Assembly: GCA_002482925.1 (NCBI GenBank)
Contig: DLGX01000036.1
Location: 6,439 to 12,243, forward strand
Length of the DNA: 5,805 nucleotides
Source of the DNA: Candidatus Saccharibacteria bacterium UBA7683
Lineage (GTDB): Bacteria; Patescibacteriota; Saccharimonadia; Saccharimonadales; UBA7683
Reading direction: 5' to 3'
In this document: positions 1-5,642 of the stretch, one piece after another
Position numbering within the stretch: the stretch's first letter is position 1
Layout: every line of letters starts with the position of its first letter
Notes under the pieces: generated by a model
What the model saw: the letters and a program-made list of their open reading frames with translations, nothing else
What the model was told of the DNA's origin: nothing
Database searches by the model: none
Translations under genes and position numbers: made by a program

Positions 1-393
1 AAGGTTTCAATTCGTGAATTCCAGGTTATCTACGAACTACTTGATGATGCAAAAGAAGTGCTTACCGCGCTACTTACACCTGAAATTAAAGAAACAGAGC
101 TCGGCAAACTTATTATCCGCGGTGTATTTAGAACAACTAAAGACGAAATTATCTGTGGCGGCGAAGTAACCAAAGGTAAAGTTGAACCAGGATCAAAAGC
201 TCGTGTAATGCGAGACAAAGAACTTATTGGTGAAGTACTTGTAGAACGAGTTCAACGTCAGCAACAAGAAGCAAAAGAAGTCTTTGAAGGTGAAATGTGC
301 GGACTTTCATTAAAACTGACCAAGAAACTTGTTATTGAAGATGGTGACCGACTAGAATTCTATAAACGGGAAGAAATTCAACGTACGCTGTAA
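1..393 (+). CDS. infB: Translation initiation factor IF-2, C-terminal part (5' end outside window)
   Basis: IF-2 is the cytoplasmic GTPase that brings fMet-tRNA to the 30S subunit and promotes subunit joining. Frame 1 is open from the window edge to TAA at 391-393, giving 130 residues. The first 35 or so, including IYELLDDAKEVL and a following LLTPE, are the end of the C1 region. The rest is the C2 beta-barrel that binds fMet-tRNA: ELGKLIIRGVF, the glycine-rich turn VTKGKVEPGSKARVMR, then GEMCGLSL and the closing GDRLEFYKREE. The G domain and N-terminus lie upstream of the window, so any later internal start codon is not the true start. The C terminus is complete. The usual neighbour rbfA does not follow; a DUF5663-like gene does, 34 bp downstream. 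Several residues of the fMet pocket described in Geobacillus IF-2 seem to differ here (see findings). Identification is secure. Confidence 0.95.
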   Translation, partial: KVSIREFQVIYELLDDAKEVLTALLTPEIKETELGKLIIRGVFRTTKDEIICGGEVTKGKVEPGSKARVMRDKELIGEVLVERVQRQQQEAKEVFEGEMCGLSLKLTKKLVIEDGDRLEFYKREEIQRTL

Positions 394-405
394 TTCTGCT
401 ACAAT
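377..405 (+). promoter_or_regulatory. Predicted extended -10 promoter of the DUF5663-like gene
   Basis: TGCTACAAT at 397-405 is an extended -10 element (TGn plus TACAAT, one mismatch to TATAAT). TTCAAC at 377-382, inside the end of infB, is a weak -35 at 17-bp spacing. The predicted transcription start near 412 would leave a leader of about 16 nt that still contains the Shine-Dalgarno. The downstream gene may therefore be transcribed both from infB and independently. Confidence 0.5.
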
Positions 406-417
406 AAACGTAGAATA

Positions 418-424
418 AAGGAAA
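418..424 (+). promoter_or_regulatory. Shine-Dalgarno site
   Basis: AAGGAAA ends 3 nt before the ATG at 428; the AAGGA core ends 5 nt before it, which is suitable spacing for anti-SD pairing. It is the only clear Shine-Dalgarno among the starts in this window. The other genes have either a very short leader or an overlap with the preceding gene. Confidence 0.6.
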
Positions 425-427
425 TCC

Positions 428-1087
428 ATGATACGAATCGACGACACACTACTTGAAGAAATTGGTTTGATTGCTCTTCCGAAGCAAGATCGTGATCAGC
501 TATTACGCCAAATTTACGAAACATTAGAAATGCGCGTTGGTATGCGACTTGCTGAAAGAATGACTGATCAGCAACTTGATGAATTCGAACGCTTTATTGA
601 TACTAACGACGAAGCGGGTGCATTGAAGTGGCTTGAATCTAATTTTCCAGATTACAAACAGGTAGTTGCAGAAGAACTAGAAAAGCTTAAAAGCGAGATT
701 AAGCAAGATTCGGATAAGATTATTCAAACTATGCATGCACAACAACAAAACCAACCTGGTCAGATTCAAAGTGCTCCAGCTGCGCAGCAGTTTGCGTCTC
801 AACCACAGCAAGCACCAGCTCAAACATTTGGGCAGCCTACTGCACCATCGCCTCAGCCTAGTCAATTTAGTGAAGCGCCTAGTGCAAGTCCTGCACCTCA
901 ACCATTTGCCCCAGTACAACCTATTCAACCACTGCATCCATATAATCCTCAACCACAACAAGATAGCCCAGCACCACAAAACGATTTTTCACAACCGCAA
1001 CCTGCACCTCAGCAACAAACATATCAAAATGTTCCACCACCACCGTCATTTAGTAACGACGATCAGCAACCACCATTTGCTGGCTAA
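428..1087 (+). CDS. DUF5663-like protein with Pro/Gln-rich disordered tail
   Basis: A 219-residue cytoplasmic protein of unknown function; no signal peptide or membrane segment is visible. Residues 1-95 form a charged, mostly helical domain (IRIDDTLLEEIGL, then LLRQIYETLEMRVGMRLAE, then LDEFERFIDTNDEAGALKWL and FPDYKQVVAEEL). This resembles the DUF5663 domain frequent in CPR genomes; I recognised it from memory, not by search. Residues 80-105 could form a short coiled coil. From about 104 to the end the protein is low complexity, built of Pro, Gln, Ala and Ser with few charges, so it is probably disordered and available for multivalent contacts. The start is supported by AAGGA five bases upstream. 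It follows infB on the same strand and its stop lies 3 bp from the stop of convergent fmt. A role near translation is a guess from position only. Confidence 0.75.
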   Translation: MIRIDDTLLEEIGLIALPKQDRDQLLRQIYETLEMRVGMRLAERMTDQQLDEFERFIDTNDEAGALKWLESNFPDYKQVVAEELEKLKSEIKQDSDKIIQTMHAQQQNQPGQIQSAPAAQQFASQPQQAPAQTFGQPTAPSPQPSQFSEAPSASPAPQPFAPVQPIQPLHPYNPQPQQDSPAPQNDFSQPQPAPQQQTYQNVPPPPSFSNDDQQPPFAG

Positions 1088-1090
1088 TTT

Positions 1091-1978
1091 TTAAAGTTTG
1101 CTACCGTAACCAGCCAAAAAAGCTTGTGCTGACATTATATTTTTGCCCGCTGGTTTTAGTTCCTCAATAATAAACGCACCCTGTCCGGTATAGATTCCAA
1201 TTTTTTTATCTTCTGTTTTAAATACTTCACCAATATTTCCACTAAGGCTTGGATCAACGGATGCTTTTGTGATAACAACATCTTTTCCTGCAAGTTCAGT
1301 TCGAGACTTTGGCCATTGTATATAAGCCCGAACCTCAGCTTCAAGTTCTTTTGCTGATTTATTAAAATCTAAGACTCCTTCTTCTTTGGTCAACTTTCTA
1401 GAATACGAAGTAGGGTACCCCGTTTGTGATTGATCGCCGGTAACAACTTCACCAGCGAGATATTTAGGAACGGTTCGCTTTAACATGTCGTAACTGACAT
1501 GTATGAGATCATTTGTTAACTTGATGCTATCAGTGTCAGCCTGGATTTTATAGGTGCTGTACGTAAGAAGCGGACCTTCGTCCATAGCTTCTACAAGTAA
1601 CATTAAACTCACACCAGTAACATCCTGACCACTGAGAATCGCAAAATTTATTGGATCTGCTCCGCGCCACTGTGGCAAAATTGAAAAGTGGCTATTTATA
1701 ATTCCAAGAGGAAATGAATCAATTACTTTTTTCGAGACTATAATTCCAAAATCTATGAGTATACCTGCTTCACTTTCAAAATTGTTCCGATCAATTAATT
1801 CATCCAATTCAAATTTATTGCTAATGGTGTGTAATTGAATATCACCCGCAATAGCCTTCATTTCTCGCTCAGTAGTTGGCTTGGTTATAACCGCTTCAAC
1901 TTCAAAATCTTGCATAAGCAGTTCTAAGCTTTTTGCGGCGACTGGGCCACTACCAAAGAATACTATTTTGTTTGACAT
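1091..1978 (-). CDS. fmt: Methionyl-tRNA formyltransferase
   Basis: Transfers a formyl group from 10-formyltetrahydrofolate to Met on initiator tRNA, in the cytoplasm. With the start chosen here it has 295 residues, slightly under the usual length near 310. The N-terminal Rossmann part begins SNKIVFFGSGPVAAKSLELL. The formyl-transfer signature follows as INSHFSILPQWRGADPI, with the catalytic triad Asn, His and Asp at residues 95, 97 and 133 (the Asp in EAMDEGPLL). The C-terminal OB-like domain shows TKEEGVLDFNKSAKELE, then WPKSRTEL, and ends LKPAGKNIMSAQAFL, so it is full length. ATG at 1978 puts the first beta strand at the family-typical distance; ATG at 1987 adds MKK. Neither has a clear Shine-Dalgarno. 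The gene overlaps the end of def by 29 bp, so coupled translation is likely. The insertion loop after the first strands is shortened (see findings). Confidence 0.93.
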   Translation of the reverse strand: MSNKIVFFGSGPVAAKSLELLMQDFEVEAVITKPTTEREMKAIAGDIQLHTISNKFELDELIDRNNFESEAGILIDFGIIVSKKVIDSFPLGIINSHFSILPQWRGADPINFAILSGQDVTGVSLMLLVEAMDEGPLLTYSTYKIQADTDSIKLTNDLIHVSYDMLKRTVPKYLAGEVVTGDQSQTGYPTSYSRKLTKEEGVLDFNKSAKELEAEVRAYIQWPKSRTELAGKDVVITKASVDPSLSGNIGEVFKTEDKKIGIYTGQGAFIIEELKPAGKNIMSAQAFLAGYGSKL

Positions 1979-2522
1979 CTTTTTCATAGTCGAGTGGTTC
2001 TAAGCCGCCTTCCGGCATAAGGCGATAAAACGCATCTTTCTTGTTTTTAATGTGATCTATAAACACAATTCCATGCGTGTGATCTACTTCATGTTGCAAA
2101 ATACGCGCTAAATATCCGTGAGCAGTAACTCTAAAGGTTTGGCCGTGTTCGTTTAATGCTTTCACTTTAACACTTTGATAGCGGGGGACTTTACCGTAAA
2201 TATCAGGTACGCTGAGGCACCCTTCGTAATCTTCTTCTAACGGGCCAACTTTTTTTACAATTTCTGGATTAATAAACACAGTAAATTTTTTATTTTCAGT
2301 ATTTTCAAAGTCGTTTCGAATTATAAAGACTCGGTACAATTTATTGACTTGAATTGCGGCCAGACCTACAGCAGCTTCATGGTCTCGAGATGCTTCCCAG
2401 TCAATTGTTGCGTCGGTCATGTCAGCAATGAGTTTTTTAATTTCGTCAGTAATAACACCGATCTTCTGGGATCGTTTACGTAGATTAGGCTCAGGGAGCG
2501 TCACAATATTTTCTTTATTCAT
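1950..2522 (-). CDS. def: Peptide deformylase
   Basis: Metallo-hydrolase that removes the N-formyl group from nascent proteins at the ribosome exit, reversing the product of Fmt. It has 190 residues from ATG 2522. All three family motifs are present: AVGLAAIQ (motif I, Gln 58), EGCLS (motif II, Cys 102 as metal ligand) and QHEVDH (motif III, both His as ligands and Glu as the catalytic residue). Motif I starts with Ala where Gly is usual (GxGLAAxQ), a small change seen in divergent members. The C-terminal extension ends KDVKQNSILW. A TTG at 2528 would add two residues, but it lies only 2 bases after the -10, upstream of the expected transcription start, so ATG 2522 is preferred. Its 3' end overlaps fmt, consistent with a def-fmt unit; priA lies upstream on the same strand. 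Confidence 0.93.
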   Translation of the reverse strand: MNKENIVTLPEPNLRKRSQKIGVITDEIKKLIADMTDATIDWEASRDHEAAVGLAAIQVNKLYRVFIIRNDFENTENKKFTVFINPEIVKKVGPLEEDYEGCLSVPDIYGKVPRYQSVKVKALNEHGQTFRVTAHGYLARILQHEVDHTHGIVFIDHIKNKKDAFYRLMPEGGLEPLDYEKDVKQNSILW

Positions 2523-2530
2523 TAACAAAA

Positions 2531-2539
2531 ATTATAACA
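2531..2539 (-). promoter_or_regulatory. Predicted extended -10 promoter of def-fmt
   Basis: Read on the minus strand, this is TGTTATAAT: a perfect TATAAT preceded by the TGn extension. No good -35 is visible at 16 to 18 bp, as expected for extended -10 promoters. The element lies in the 29-bp gap between the priA stop and the def start. Transcription should begin near 2524, only about 2 nt before the ATG at 2522, so def is probably leaderless. Confidence 0.65.
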
Positions 2540-2551
2540 GATATGAAACTA

Positions 2552-4480
2552 CTAGAGTAGGTTGATTGGATCTAGTGTAAACTGCCACCGTTGGGGTAGT
2601 TTGTTTGCAATAGCTACTAGCGTGCTTCGTTTTGCGCAGCTTACTATAAGTTGCTGGTAGTAAAGTGAGCCTTTATGTTCGTGAAATGCGGGCGACGGCC
2701 CACGGACATGAATGTCTTTATGAGTTCTTTTTAAGGATTCTTTAAGTTTATGCGCAGCATCTTCTGCAGACTTTGCAGATGCGTACCCAACCGTAAGCTG
2801 AAGTAGGTAAGTGAGCGGGGGCATGTGTTCAGCGCGACGTTCTTCAAGTTCGTAATTATAAAAACCTTCATAATCTTGATTCTTTGCATGAACGATAGCA
2901 GGGTGGTCAGGATTGAGCGTTTGAATAATAACCGAACTCTGCTCACCTGATCTTCCAGCCCTACCGATCACCTGAGTGGTAAGTTGAAATGATCGTTCAG
3001 CGCTTGAGTAGTCAGGAATGAATAGTTCTGAATCAGCCTGCACTATACCAACTGTATTGAGGTTGGGTAAATCAAGTCCTTTTGCTATGCCCTGGGTTCC
3101 GATAATAATTTGAATTTTATTGTCGTATAAATCCTGATATCTATTGTGAAGCTGTTCCCCAGCCGGAGTATCACCATCAAATCGTGCAACTTCAGCATTA
3201 GGGAATAGCTTTCGAATTTCAGATTCAATACGTTTACTTCCATAGCCTTTAAAATCAATGTCTGTGCTTTTGCATTCCGGACATAGCTGTGGAAGTGATT
3301 CATTATGCCCGCAGGTATGGCAACGAAGCTCACCGCGATCATGATGAAGCCGAAGGGGGAGGTGGCAATTCGGGCACTGAGCTACCCAGCCACAGTTGCT
3401 GCAGAGGCTCATTCTGGCGGTTCCACGGCGATTGTGAAAAAGTAGAATTTGTTCGTTTTGAGTAACAGAGTTGTTCATTGCTTCCAGTAGTCTTCGGCTG
3501 AATAACGGGTGTGTTCCAAAAGTATCACGTTCGCGCATATCGACAACTTCAACCTGAGTATTTCTTTTGTTGGTTGGGGTAGTCAAGTTTACGATCGGCG
3601 TATTTGTGGCAGTCGCCACAAAATAATCTGAGACTAGAGGAGTTGCACTTCCTAGAACTAATTTTGCTCCACCTGATAATTCTGCTAATTTTCTAGCTAC
3701 TCGAAGGGCTGAATATTTTGGCTGTGAATCTTGCTGATAACTTGGTTCGTGACATTCATCAACAATAATCAGACCTAAATCTTGTAAAGGCGAAAAAAGG
3801 CTTGAACGAGGCCCAACAATAACCCACGGATGGGTTGAATCTTTAAGCATCTGCCAGTTTGTATGTCGCTTGGCTTCGGTAAGTCCGGAATGAAGCACTA
3901 GTACGTGTTCGTTAAGTTGTTCGAACTCAGCCGCGAGTTGAGGAGTTAGTGAAATTTCAGGCACCAAAACAAGCACGCTTTTATTTTCGGCTAAAACTTT
4001 TTTAGCGAGCTCTTGATATACACGAGTTTTTCCAGAACCAGTGACGCCGTGTAATATGTGCGTAATTTTTTGTGATTCATTTATGTGCGAAATAGCGGTG
4101 CGTTGTTCCTTGGTAAGATCATGGACAGTACTAGAGCGGATAATTTTTTTGGAAGGACCTTCTTTAAACCGACGTTTTTTACCCAGGCCTTTTGGCAATA
4201 CTGCTTGTAATACAGTAGTGAGTCGCACGGCGTAGTATTCACTAATCCAGGTGCTTAACTGAATCAGGTGTTCTGGGACAACTTCTTCGAGTACAGTTCC
4301 GATTGGTTTGGTGGCAAATGCAGGTTTTTCGCTGCTTCTAATTACCACAGCCTGTTTTTTAGTTTTTCCAAATGGAACCTCGACAATACTGCCGGGTTGT
4401 ATGGCGGTTTCTGACTGGTAAGTAAGCAGGTCCTGCTTTCCGCCAATAGCTCCTATGGGACACACAAGATAATAATTCAC
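2552..4480 (-). CDS. priA: Primosomal protein N' (replication restart helicase PriA)
   Basis: 3'-to-5' DNA helicase that recognises stalled forks and reloads the replisome. From GTG 4480 it has 642 residues, shorter than the 732 of E. coli PriA but with every domain. The N-terminal 3'-DNA-binding domain contains VEVPFGKTKKQAVV. Walker A is GVTGSGKT (145-152), the Walker B box is VDECHEPSY (DECH where DEEH is usual), and a GSATP motif follows. Eight zinc-binding cysteines sit in four CxxC pairs between residues 360 and 403. The second helicase domain has GTQGIAKGLDLPN and QVIGRAGR. GTG 4480 places VPFG at residues 35-38, nearly the same distance as in E. coli. ATG 4507 and GTG 4513 would lengthen it by 9 or 11 residues, but they lie upstream of a TATACT box that fits the promoter. 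It is divergent from the phosphoribosyltransferase-like gene. Confidence 0.93.
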   Translation of the reverse strand: MNYYLVCPIGAIGGKQDLLTYQSETAIQPGSIVEVPFGKTKKQAVVIRSSEKPAFATKPIGTVLEEVVPEHLIQLSTWISEYYAVRLTTVLQAVLPKGLGKKRRFKEGPSKKIIRSSTVHDLTKEQRTAISHINESQKITHILHGVTGSGKTRVYQELAKKVLAENKSVLVLVPEISLTPQLAAEFEQLNEHVLVLHSGLTEAKRHTNWQMLKDSTHPWVIVGPRSSLFSPLQDLGLIIVDECHEPSYQQDSQPKYSALRVARKLAELSGGAKLVLGSATPLVSDYFVATATNTPIVNLTTPTNKRNTQVEVVDMRERDTFGTHPLFSRRLLEAMNNSVTQNEQILLFHNRRGTARMSLCSNCGWVAQCPNCHLPLRLHHDRGELRCHTCGHNESLPQLCPECKSTDIDFKGYGSKRIESEIRKLFPNAEVARFDGDTPAGEQLHNRYQDLYDNKIQIIIGTQGIAKGLDLPNLNTVGIVQADSELFIPDYSSAERSFQLTTQVIGRAGRSGEQSSVIIQTLNPDHPAIVHAKNQDYEGFYNYELEERRAEHMPPLTYLLQLTVGYASAKSAEDAAHKLKESLKRTHKDIHVRGPSPAFHEHKGSLYYQQLIVSCAKRSTLVAIANKLPQRWQFTLDPINLL

Positions 4481-4486
4481 ATTTAC

Positions 4487-4492
4487 AGTATA
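4487..4492 (-). promoter_or_regulatory. Predicted -10 box of priA
   Basis: TATACT on the minus strand, ending 6 bases before GTG 4480. A transcription start 7 bases downstream would coincide with the G of that GTG, giving a truly leaderless mRNA. The -35 region around 4509-4516 matches the consensus poorly. The box lies inside the longest priA reading frame, which argues against the upstream start codons at 4507 and 4513. Confidence 0.5.
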
Positions 4493-4506
4493 GCTTCTAT
4501 AAACCA

Positions 4507-4536
4507 TTTTCACTTAACGAAGTTCAAGTATACAAT
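4507..4536 (+). promoter_or_regulatory. Predicted promoter of the phosphoribosyltransferase-like gene
   Basis: TACAAT at 4531-4536 is a -10 with one mismatch. TTTTCA at 4507-4512 is a -35 with four of six matches at 18-bp spacing. The predicted start near 4543 is about 3 nt before ATG 4546, so again an almost leaderless mRNA; no Shine-Dalgarno is seen. The -35 region overlaps the one expected for divergent priA. Confidence 0.5.
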
Positions 4537-4545
4537 AGGCACATA

Positions 4546-5199
4546 ATGTATTTTGCATCACGAACAGAAGCCGGCCAAAAATTAGCTGAAAAATTACAGC
4601 AGTATCGATTTGAAGATTCCGCAGTATTGGCGCTTTCTGACGGAGGAGTGGTGGTGGGGGCGCAAATTGCAGCCGAGTTACACTGTCCGTTAATGTTCTT
4701 ACTGACTCAAGACATTACGCTTCCAGGTGAAAAAACCGCAGTAGGGGTTGTAGACCAAAACGGGGGCTTTACCTATAACGACCTATTTTCTACCGGTGAG
4801 CTAGACGAACTAGTAGGCGAATTCCACGGTGTGATTGATCAATTAAAAATGGAAAAGTGGCATGAACTGAACCGACTTCTTTCGGATGGTGGGTTGATAG
4901 ACTCAGACATTTTAGATGGTCGCAATATTATTATTGTCTCAGACGGTTTCTTAAACGGTACATCGCTACTTGCAACTATGAATTTTTTAAAGCCCGTAAA
5001 AGCAAATAAAATAATTATTGCTACACCATTTGCTTCGGTTGCTGCGGTAGATAAAATGCACATTTTAGGTGATGAGCTTCAGGTTTTGAGTGTTATTGAT
5101 GGCACCTTCGAACTCGATCATTATTTTGAAAAAAATGATGTACCTGCACAGAAAGACATTGTAGAAATTCTAAACGAAGCAATTTTAAAATGGAAATAA
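4546..5199 (+). CDS. Phosphoribosyltransferase-fold protein with altered active-site motifs
   Basis: A 217-residue soluble protein that resembles the COG1926-type predicted phosphoribosyltransferases, which begin with an RxxAGxxLAxxL helix. Here this is SRTEAGQKLAEKLQQY (5-20), followed by VLALSDGGVVVGAQIAAEL (27-45) and the sheet IIIVSDGFLNGTSLL (128-142). Two signatures differ from the family: PRGG is replaced by SDGG (31-34), and the PRPP loop DDGxxTGxT by SDGFLNGTS (132-140), losing the first acidic residue and the first Thr of the loop. Catalytic activity is therefore doubtful; a regulatory, nucleotide-sensing or non-catalytic role is possible. The 80-120 region between the two motifs is helical and charged. 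ATG 4546 is chosen because it lies just after the -10. It is divergent from priA and 100 bp upstream of the regulator. The fold is fairly sure; substrate and function are unknown. Confidence 0.75.
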   Translation: MYFASRTEAGQKLAEKLQQYRFEDSAVLALSDGGVVVGAQIAAELHCPLMFLLTQDITLPGEKTAVGVVDQNGGFTYNDLFSTGELDELVGEFHGVIDQLKMEKWHELNRLLSDGGLIDSDILDGRNIIIVSDGFLNGTSLLATMNFLKPVKANKIIIATPFASVAAVDKMHILGDELQVLSVIDGTFELDHYFEKNDVPAQKDIVEILNEAILKWK

Positions 5200-5219
5200 C
5201 GAGCGTTTAGCCTAACAAG

Positions 5220-5257
5220 TGTTAACAATCTTACAGATTTAAGAAAAAGTTAACATT
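5220..5257 (+). repeat. Pair of GTTAACA direct repeats upstream of the regulator
   Basis: GTTAACAAT at 5221-5229 and GTTAACATT at 5249-5257 match at eight of nine positions and start 28 bp apart. The first is part of the perfect palindrome TGTTAACA (5220-5227). Both lie upstream of the inverted repeat and promoter of the winged-helix gene and could be binding sites, but two short AT-rich matches may be chance. Confidence 0.3.
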
Positions 5258-5275
5258 ATTGTCGTTTCGACAATA
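5257..5275 (+). promoter_or_regulatory. Probable operator: inverted repeat before the winged-helix gene
   Basis: TATTGTCGTTTCGACAATA has two perfect 8-bp arms around a 3-bp centre. It sits where the -35 region would be, 9 bp before the extended -10, so a bound dimeric regulator would block polymerase. The adjacent gene encodes a winged-helix DNA-binding protein, so autoregulation is the natural hypothesis. As RNA it would form a short stem, but no T-run follows, so a terminator for the upstream gene is less likely. Confidence 0.5.
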
Positions 5276-5281
5276 CCTGCA

Positions 5282-5290
5282 TGGTATACT
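5282..5290 (+). promoter_or_regulatory. Predicted extended -10 promoter of the winged-helix gene
   Basis: TGGTATACT is an extended -10 (TGn plus TATACT). No good -35 is present at normal spacing; TTGTCG at 5259-5264 is 20 bp away and within the inverted repeat. The expected transcription start near 5297 excludes ATG 5291 as start codon and leaves about 3 nt before ATG 5300. Confidence 0.55.
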
Positions 5291-5299
5291 ATGGTAGTT

Positions 5300-5575
5300 A
5301 TGCTTGATACGTTTATTACATCTCGTGTGAGAAGAAAAATCATTATCGTGTACGCTAAATATCCTGATTTTCGTACGCATGTACGAGGTCTCGCTAAGCT
5401 TATTCGAGAAGACGCTGGTAATATACAGCGGGAGCTTAAAAAACTCGAAAAAATCGGTTTTTTAATTTCTGAAAAAAAAGGTAACAGCAAAGTTTACTAC
5501 ACTAACAAGCAGTTTATTTTATTCAAAGAACTGCAAAGTATCGTACTTAAAAGCCAACGTTCACAGTCAAAATAG
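5300..5575 (+). CDS. Small winged-helix transcriptional regulator (ArsR/MarR-like fold)
   Basis: A 91-residue single-domain DNA-binding protein. The pattern is typical of a winged helix-turn-helix: FITSRVRRKIIIVYAKYPD (helix 1), VRGLAKLIREDAGNIQRELKKLEKIG (helices 2 and 3, residues 28-53, with the recognition helix around 39-50), then the wing FLISEKKGNSKVYYTNKQ (54-71) and a final helix FKELQSIVLK. The same arrangement, with N-K-x-F/H then a short helix ending in IVLK, is common in CPR and archaeal regulators, some fused to a nucleotidyltransferase; no such domain follows here. No metal-binding cysteines are present, so it is not a classic metal sensor. ATG 5300 is preferred over in-frame ATG 5291, which directly abuts the -10 box. 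The inverted repeat at 5257-5275 suggests it represses itself. Ligand and other targets cannot be told. Confidence 0.8.
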   Translation: MLDTFITSRVRRKIIIVYAKYPDFRTHVRGLAKLIREDAGNIQRELKKLEKIGFLISEKKGNSKVYYTNKQFILFKELQSIVLKSQRSQSK

Positions 5576-5584
5576 AATCTGGTC

Positions 5585-5620
5585 GCTGGTCGTCATTCCC
5601 GAATCGATCGGGAATCCAGC
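5585..5620. repeat. Palindromic intergenic repeat (CATTCCCG...CGGGAATCCAG type)
   Basis: ATTCCCGA (5595-5602) pairs perfectly with TCGGGAAT (5608-5615) around a 5-base loop. An outer stem GCTGG (5585-5589) with CCAGC (5616-5620) leaves TCGTC unpaired on the left. The sequence closely resembles the GTCATTCCCG-N-CGGGAATCCAG palindromes scattered between genes in many bacteria. It lies 9 bp after the regulator stop and could stabilise or end its transcript, though no T-run follows. That it is repeated elsewhere in this genome is inferred. Confidence 0.6.
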
Positions 5621-5642
5621 CAACGTAATTATCTTCCCGTCT

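Noticed and set aside
735..1094. Plus-strand open frame of 119 codons, rich in His, Leu and Asn, within the DUF5663-like gene
   Set aside because: It is the shifted reading of the CAA/CCA-rich tail. Codon repetition keeps it open, and it has no promoter or ribosome site.
1079..1114. Stem GCTGG/CCAGC as a terminator between the convergent genes
   Set aside because: The loop is more than 20 bases, the stem is short and no T-run follows on either strand.
5258..5274. Inverted repeat as intrinsic terminator of the phosphoribosyltransferase-like gene
   Set aside because: The stem is 8 bp with a 3-base loop but is followed by ATACCTGCATGG, not a T-run. Its position at the promoter fits an operator better.
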